Assembly: GCA_000310025.1 (NCBI GenBank) | Contig: FN649746.1 | Span: forward strand, 997,653 to 1,037,237 | Length of the DNA stretch: 39,585 nt | Origin: Ectocarpus siliculosus | Taxonomy: Eukaryota; Sar; Phaeophyceae; Ectocarpales; Ectocarpaceae | Reading direction: 5' to 3' | Part shown: positions 33,319-39,585 of the stretch, piece by piece | Position numbering within the stretch: the stretch's first letter is position 1 | How the letters are laid out: each line of letters opens with the position of its first letter | The notes under the pieces: generated by a model | What the model was told of the DNA's origin: nothing | Seen by the model: the letters and a program-made list of their open reading frames with translations, nothing else | Databases searched by the model: none | Made by a program: the position numbers and the translations under genes

Positions 33319-36300
33319 ACAGCAACAGCTGTCAGCCGCCGGTTGCTTTGGAGGGGTATGGCCGCCGCCCCGGCCGCCGCCACGGCTTTTGATGGCGCAG
33401 CAGGGCGCAGCTGGCGGGGCGGTGTTTCAGCCGCAGCGGGATAGACGGGTACGTCAGCCACTTCCGCCGCTGCCGTTGCCTGTGCAGCAGAGGACGGCAG
33501 GTGGCATCGTCGGTGACGCCCTGAACGGCCATGGTTTACATCTGGTTTTGCAGCATGGCGCACCGCATGGCTCAGGGACAGGCGGTCATGAGGAGGAAGA
33601 CGAGGAGGGGGGGGGGGAGGCAAAGGATGCCTCCAGCGGAAAGCCCGTCCCTGTCATCGTGCCTGCTAATGCTACGTTGGCGAAGCGCAGCTGGTGCTGT
33701 TCGAAAAGCAAGACAGTTACTTCGATTTGTCGTGGGTGTCTCAAACGATGGCATTGCCACGTCGACCATGGGCTGATCGACCTTACCAAGGATCGCTTCA
33801 TTTGCTGCTTCTGCGATACGAAGACGAAGTCGGCATGTCTGTGTCACGCGTGAGTACCCAATATCGTTTTCCGCTGTTCAGTTTCTTTGCTCAATTGCAA
33901 TTCTCTTAAATTATGTGACCAAGAGTGATGTGCCGAATCGAGTTCTCGGATGCTTCTCGCACACGTGGGTGTCACCCGATTCGATGCCACCCATGTGGTT
34001 TGTTTGAGAGGAATATGCAACAATATCTTGACTTCCACAGCGCTCGCGCAGCCTGGTAGGCTGTCACCTGTTTTCACCTAGTTGCTCCGGGAATGTTGCT
34101 GGTGATCTGTATCGACTCCAACTTTTCTGGTTGCTTGACCATCGGTGTTTGTTAGGTCTTCACCCTCTCGCAGTGCGAACAAGACCGGAGCGTCCACAAT
34201 ACGACCTGCTCTCAGCGTGCGTGCTGTACGTATACTCATTTCCCCCCCCTCTATTCTTCCCACCATCACATGCTTCGTACTCATACAGGTGCAAGAAGAA
34301 CAAAGCTGATAAGCGAGCGGCATCCCAACGAGCTCAAGCCGGCCACATCCACGGGAGTAGCGTGTCCCGAGTGGTTCACCGCCAGGCTCGAACCAGCGCT
34401 TTCAAGCTCCGTCTGCCTCTCACGGTGGCGGCGCGCAACTCTAGAGATAGACAAAAGGCACTGTTTTCGGTCTCCACTACCGCCCGCGGCGACCGTGTCA
34501 TGGTCATCACCGACGTCACCGCCGAGCAACCTGGTGCGCCTGCAAGCTGCATCGTGAACTGCTGCGATAACCGATGCCACAAGTGAGTCGATGTAGTAGT
34601 TGGGGGATGTCACGAAACAACAGTGCTTGTGTGGTGTTCGATACTCTTCCTTCTCACCGGCAAATCTCCGATCGAAACTACACGTTATTGTTGCAACCCA
34701 ACGCTTGTATAACTCGTTTGGAAAAGAAAGACATTTGCAGGGCACAGGTAGGGGCCCGGCCGTTCTGCATTCTCATTTTATTTTTCGACAGTTGCTGCTC
34801 GCTAAATTTATCAGAAATTAATCGGCATATATATATTTTTCTGACGATGCACTGTCACTTTCACGGTTGCTTTTGTTTGGTTTTGCAGTGTGCAAGCGGA
34901 ACCCGAGCACGCGCCAAACGCCGAGCAGGTTGCAGCGGGCCAATGTGAGCACGCTGACGTCATTCTCGGAAATGGGACCACTCCGAAGGCGGATATTCCT
35001 GAAGCAGAGCCGGTTGTCTTTGGCAAGGATGGGGAAGGGATCGAAAGCGTTGGGGATGCAGCGATAACCCAGATGATTTTGACTCAGGGTAGCTTTGACA
35101 CTATTCTAAGGATGGCAGCGACTGCAGAGGAGCATGGGGTGCCGCTGTTGATGCGCTTAGGCGAGACTCAGACGTATGTTGTGTACCATCCGGGTCATCG
35201 GTCTATTCCTGGCAGCTCGGCACACGTCGAGACGGATTTCCCGCAACCACCCGGGTCGAAGAAAGCGCCATCCACGAGAAGGCGGACCACTGAAAGGAAG
35301 CAGATCCAGTGCAAGGTGATAGTCTACTACTGCCGATGCATGACTATTTTTTATTCGGAGCTCTAGAGTATTGAATGTATGTAGAGCGCTTCTGCTGTGT
35401 ATGTTTTCCCGCCCCAACCTTGAAATTCGTCGTGCAAACCACGCCAGCAATACCGGTGCCTGTGTTGTCTAGCTCGGATGGTAAATATCGTGGTTTACCT
35501 GACATACAGTATTTTCCCCTGAGGATAGCTGGTCGGAAAGGCAAAGTAGCAGCGAATGATACTTTCGGTGCTTTCAAGATGGTGTGCATCATAGCACGTA
35601 GCATTAACTGTTTTCACGCAACAAACCTGTGTCCCACCAACTATCTACCCCCTGGCGCCCGTCACTTGGCTATGATCATAGGCGAATGGGGGGACGGGGT
35701 GCACCTCGTCCAAGAAAGGCTCTAGCGGCAAATGCGTGCATACGCATATCGTTGGGTTGGGTGTCATGGGCAGTGATTGTGGAAGCAGCTCCCCCCTCAA
35801 CTTAGACGGCGGGAGCGACGAAGATTCAGGCGATGAGGGCATCGGATCAGGGGCGGCGGAGTACAAGCGTAATGCGCCGGGGTTTGTAGCAAAGGTAGAA
35901 CAGCTGCTTAGGATGTTCGGCAGCATCAAATACCCGGTCCACGTCCTTGCAGCCCTGTCGGAAGATGGAGAGCGTGGCAAAATGGAGGCGGACGCCGAGA
36001 TTGCGAGTCTCGAGGCGGTATGCCCCAAGTGCGGCAAGGAGTATGTCCACTTGAAGAGTGTGCGGGTCACAGCGTTGGTCCCGGTGAGTTGGGTATTTAG
36101 TTGATTGCCGGCACCGTGCGTCGCATTGTAAACATCGCCCCTTTTGGGTGCCGCTGCTTGGGCATGGGCATGTGGTGTGGCCCTGTGTCCGTGTGCGACC
36201 TACTAGATTTTTTGTGTTGGGGGCATTGTGCCATCCACTACCATATCGCAAAGGCATCCAGGGTACATAGTTGGTCACGCCAGACCGTGAAGAAGGAAAG

Positions 36301-39300
36301 ACAAGAACCGCATGTTATTGATGTGACTGCTGGTGCACGAGATACCTTCTCGAACATCGTACGTGGTAGGCAGATGGAGTCAAGGTCATTATTAATTATT
36401 CAACTAGCGCAGACGGAGTGCACAATAGATGTATACATGGTCCGCTCGACCTGTTTAAGCTTCACAAGCAACGTCGGAAGGACTCACGTCACATGGCAAC
36501 TGGACAAAAATTGCGGCTGCACACCAAGTGCTTGAAGATATTGCGAACCTCCAAGAAAGCGTGAGAGCGCACGTTTTTTCCAGTTGGTCATTCTGACTTT
36601 GTTTGTTCACGCGACGTCATCATTCCAGGGGCCCGATCTCGTCGAGGCCGTGCTTAAGATCAAGGGCTGTGTTGACTGCGGGGTGGAAGCGGTGACCGGT
36701 GATGACTGGCAAGAGCACGGCTATTTCGTTTTCGGAGAGACTCTACTCGTCCATCTGTCCCACATGGACGCGACGAGGCGGGCGGTGCTCAGTGGTACGG
36801 CAATCAGCCACGCATTCGACAATCTCCTCCGTCCTTTGGCCGACAACCTGATATGGATGGCCCGGAACAAGCTGGCCAAGAGGTGACTGTGAAAATCATC
36901 GTCATCCACTGTTTGTTGTTCTTTGCCTTCCGCTTGTAGCACGGTACGATCCAATGTGTCACGGGGGGGTGTTTACCTAAAACTGCAAGGGAAACACCCG
37001 TCTCGGGGAGTAGTTCCCCATGATCAGGCTAGGAAAAAAATAATAGTCCCTTCGACCTCCAGCCCCGAAACACTTCTAGTCTATCTTAAATCAAACGCAC
37101 CATCTTCAAACGTGCAGGTGTCGCAATGCCAAGGCGGTAGGTCGTAGCCACTGTATTTATCCCCCACATTTTGACCTCGAAATCGAATGTACGACAACCT
37201 TATTCCGGGTTTCCTCGGGGATCAAAGTACGATATTGTTTCAACGAGTCATCGAGCACACTTTTCCCTCAGGGCTGTTGTTATCTAAGTCGTTCCCAGTA
37301 CATTTCGTGTCCCCCTCCCAGGGGACGTTGGATGAGGGTACCGCAAAGCGCTTTCAGTACGCACGGAGGTGCGAGTGTTTTCCAAATCATTTCGTTCGTT
37401 TTTGCGGGGCCCGGTCCCACCGCATCTCTTCTCATTTTTTTTGCCGCACCCCTCGTGCCAAGTCAAACCAACGCGCGGTAGGAAAGGACAACGAAGTCTT
37501 TGGGCGGATCTTAGGATAGGCACAAGGAGGGGTTAGGGAAAAATAGCTTTAACATGTTTGGTATATTGCTGTAGTATCTCGGTTGGTCTGCATCGTGCAA
37601 CAAGTAGTTTGATCAGCTGGGTGGAGTGCAAATTCGTTGCAGAGAGGGTTGGTGAGCATCGGTAGTACATTGTTCTTGCCTACAGTACTTGTCATTTATA
37701 ATCGCACGGTACTTGCGTGTAAGGCGGCATGTACCTCCGTGCCAGGAAAACAACACTATGTTGAGGAAGCTAGTGTGTACCGGCAACATGCACATCAGCT
37801 GCGGCGTGTCTCAAGCGATTTTTCTCAAGAATGTCACCCTCGAGGTGGCACGGTCAACCGTCGTGCGATCGTTCTTGAAAGGTGTTCATGCCCTACTTTA
37901 TCGCAGTACCGAATTAAATACCGGAGTGGAAAATGCAAATAGATTACTTTGTTTTGGTTTTTTGCATCACGATGCGGACTGGTTCCCTGGGCGTTGGTAC
38001 TACGCGGTGCAGCATGGACGTTGATACGTAGGGGCGTGACCCCCCAACGCCTGGAATGAAGCTCACTCCCCTTCCGGCATGTTCCTGTTGCTGTCCCCGG
38101 CGTACCGCTCTCTCCTGCCAGAGCGCTGACCAACAACTACTTGAAAAAGCTGTTGCTTGACGCGTATCTGGCGTTTGAAGCCCTCACCGACCACCCTTAC
38201 GGGTTCTTCAGCTTCATCGACGGTTTTTTTCCGCTCCTTTCGAGTTTTGACGGCTGCGCCAAGCTGGCAGTCAACATCTGCATCGAGAAGTACCTGCAAC
38301 AGCGCATGAAGCAAGTGATCGACATGGACCTTGATGCCATCTGGCTCGTCATCAGCATGCTGTCGCCGATGGTGTTCGGAATGCGGCTGCAGTTCTCACA
38401 AAACACGCCGCTGACTTTTTGCCCCCAAAACCGCAAGTCCAACATCATCGTGGTGCCTGCTCGTGGACATGCCCCGCGTAGCGGAGATGCACAGGCTGCC
38501 GATGGCCAGAAACTGATGGAGCGTGTCCGGGAGAACGAGGATGGTCTTGGGCTATCGGAGATTTTGGAGGGCATGTCGCTGGACGGGCTGAAGGGCCTCT
38601 ATCGTTTGTGCTTTGGGCCGCGAGCGCCGGGAATTAGCAGGTACTTTTCACGAGAAGCTACAGCGATTTCTTTTGTCCATATTGCCAAAATTCTTGAGGT
38701 GGTAGCGCTTATTACAGAATGGACCGCTAATTTGCCGTAGTATTTAGTTTTTTTCCCCCCTTTGTTACTCTGCAATGATCATGTTGCGTGTTGTTCGAGA
38801 AGAACCAGTGCTTCCGTGAGGCACTATGAGAAATCGTTTCTTGGTTTCTACGCAGGGGTTGTACTTGTCATGGTTCCACCGCACATTTGAAGTGGCTCAA
38901 TTGAGGGCTGAGAGGTAGCTCGAGACTATTGCAGTAGTTGATTCAACAGGTATCATTATTCATATCGAAAACATCGACAGCTGTTCGCGCGTTTGTTTTC
39001 CGTGTGGGGGAGTATTGGATAGCGTCGGAAATATGGACGCCCGCCGTATGTGTCCAATTTATGCCTTCGGGCCGGGTGTTTCGCTCGTCAAGGTGACGTC
39101 TGCTGCAAACCTCCAAACCTGTTCATCTCATATCTCAGGAAAAGATTCGGGACGCCGAAAGTGCTTGCGCACCTATGTTGGAACCTTTCATTTTTCCACA
39201 CGAAGTAGGGCGTGTTGGCATGTAGAGCAAAGAGCAATTGCACTGCCATGAGCACTGATCGCTCTCATACAAGATTTTCTGTAGGTCTCTTGTCAACTGC

Positions 39301-39558
39301 CCTCTATCCACTCCCCCCACCCTCAGGTACCCCAACAGGGTGCTGCTGATTGAGCTGTTCAAGACGGTGGAGAAGCTCTGGCGGGAGAACAACCATGGAA
39401 AGGAGGATTGCTCAAAGTTCTTCATGGAAAGGGGGGCATGGTTGGTCTCGTCTGGGGTGGAGGGGGGGTACAGCCCGGACGGAGTCCAGACGTGCCATAT
39501 GTTCATGCTACGGGCGGAGAGCCCCACAGACTTGGCCGTGCTCCTGTTGCACCACGTG
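32522..39558 (+). CDS. Large Cys/His-cluster protein of unknown family, 3' end outside the window
   Basis: Nine exons: 32522-33849, 34289-34582, 34889-35315, 35510-35583, about 35774-36083, 36629-36882, 37118-37140, 38124-38640, 39327-39558, the last followed by gtgagt. All junctions are GT-AG and phases chain correctly, giving about 1,153 residues so far. Residues 1-385 are low complexity, with about 19 Gln at 33272-33328 and an acidic EEEDEE stretch. Residues about 390-445 are a Cys/His cluster spanning the first junction: ICRGCLKRWHCHVDH, FICCFC and CLCHACKK. This C-x2-C-x4-H-C then C-x2-C pattern recalls a PHD- or RING-like zinc site. Later parts include a second CPKCG pair, GCVDCG, and a long mostly helical region (YLKKLLLDAYLAFEALTDHP; KTVEKLWRENNHGKEDCS). 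No enzyme motif is recognised. A nuclear DNA- or chromatin-binding role, or a transposon-derived protein, is possible. Exon 5 start and the exact ATG are the weakest points. Confidence 0.7.
33272..33328 (+). repeat. CAG repeat encoding about 19 Gln
   Basis: A near-pure CAG array, with CAA interruptions only at its 3' end, lies in the first exon of the plus-strand Cys-rich gene. The pure 5' part is expected to be length-variable. Confidence 0.9.
37118..37140 (+). other. 23-base microexon of the Cys/His-cluster gene
   Basis: The acceptor aacgtgcag precedes 37118 and gtcgta follows 37140. The exon enters in phase 2 and leaves in phase 1, which joins the exon ending at 36882 to the exon starting at 38124 and reads RCRNAKAVALTNNYLKK across the junctions. 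Without it the phases of the flanking exons (2 out, 1 in) do not match. A different small exon in the same intron would also be possible. Confidence 0.45.
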
Positions 39559-39585
39559 GTGAGTGCCCCGTTGTAGAGAAACACA

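Overview
The window looks like nuclear DNA of a eukaryotic, intron-rich, GC-balanced genome. Genes are split by GT-AG introns of about 60 bp to 2 kb, and the proteins carry long polyGln, polyAsn and polyAla runs encoded by near-pure triplet repeats. There are no operons or ribosome binding sites. This style fits a brown alga (Ectocarpus-like stramenopile). That assignment is an inference from gene architecture, not a database match.

Layout. Bases 1-640 are dominated by inflated homopolymer runs and are probably poor-quality sequence. A plus-strand gene at 2321-6944 (7 exons) encodes a cyclophilin-type peptidyl-prolyl isomerase with a presequence-like N terminus and one membrane segment. 6945-11955 holds repeats and two weak gene fragments. 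A minus-strand gene at 16546-11956 encodes a secretory-pathway protein that resembles NodZ/fucosyltransferase-like glycosyltransferases. It carries one in-frame stop, and its last intron contains a large inverted repeat with exon-like peptide sequence. 16547-23166 has no firm gene but holds a 215-bp foldback element and a tandem repeat. A minus-strand gene at 26039-23167 encodes a low-complexity protein with a hydrophobic C terminus. 26040-28398 holds tRNA-like repeat copies. A minus-strand gene at 31872-28399 (polyAsn, polyAla, polyGln) lies head to head with a plus-strand gene at 32522-39558. The latter is a protein of more than 1,150 residues with a Cys/His cluster, and it runs off the right edge.

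The gene models were built by hand from reading-frame continuity, splice-site sequence and matching intron phase. Only the cyclophilin assignment is secure. The glycosyltransferase assignment is moderate, and the three low-complexity or Cys-rich proteins have no family I recognise. I see no shared pathway linking the genes. The strongest candidate for something undescribed is the long gene at the right end. The most interesting non-coding signals are the recurrent ACAGCAGTA motif, the foldback element, the tRNA-like repeat cluster and the intronic inverted exon copies.
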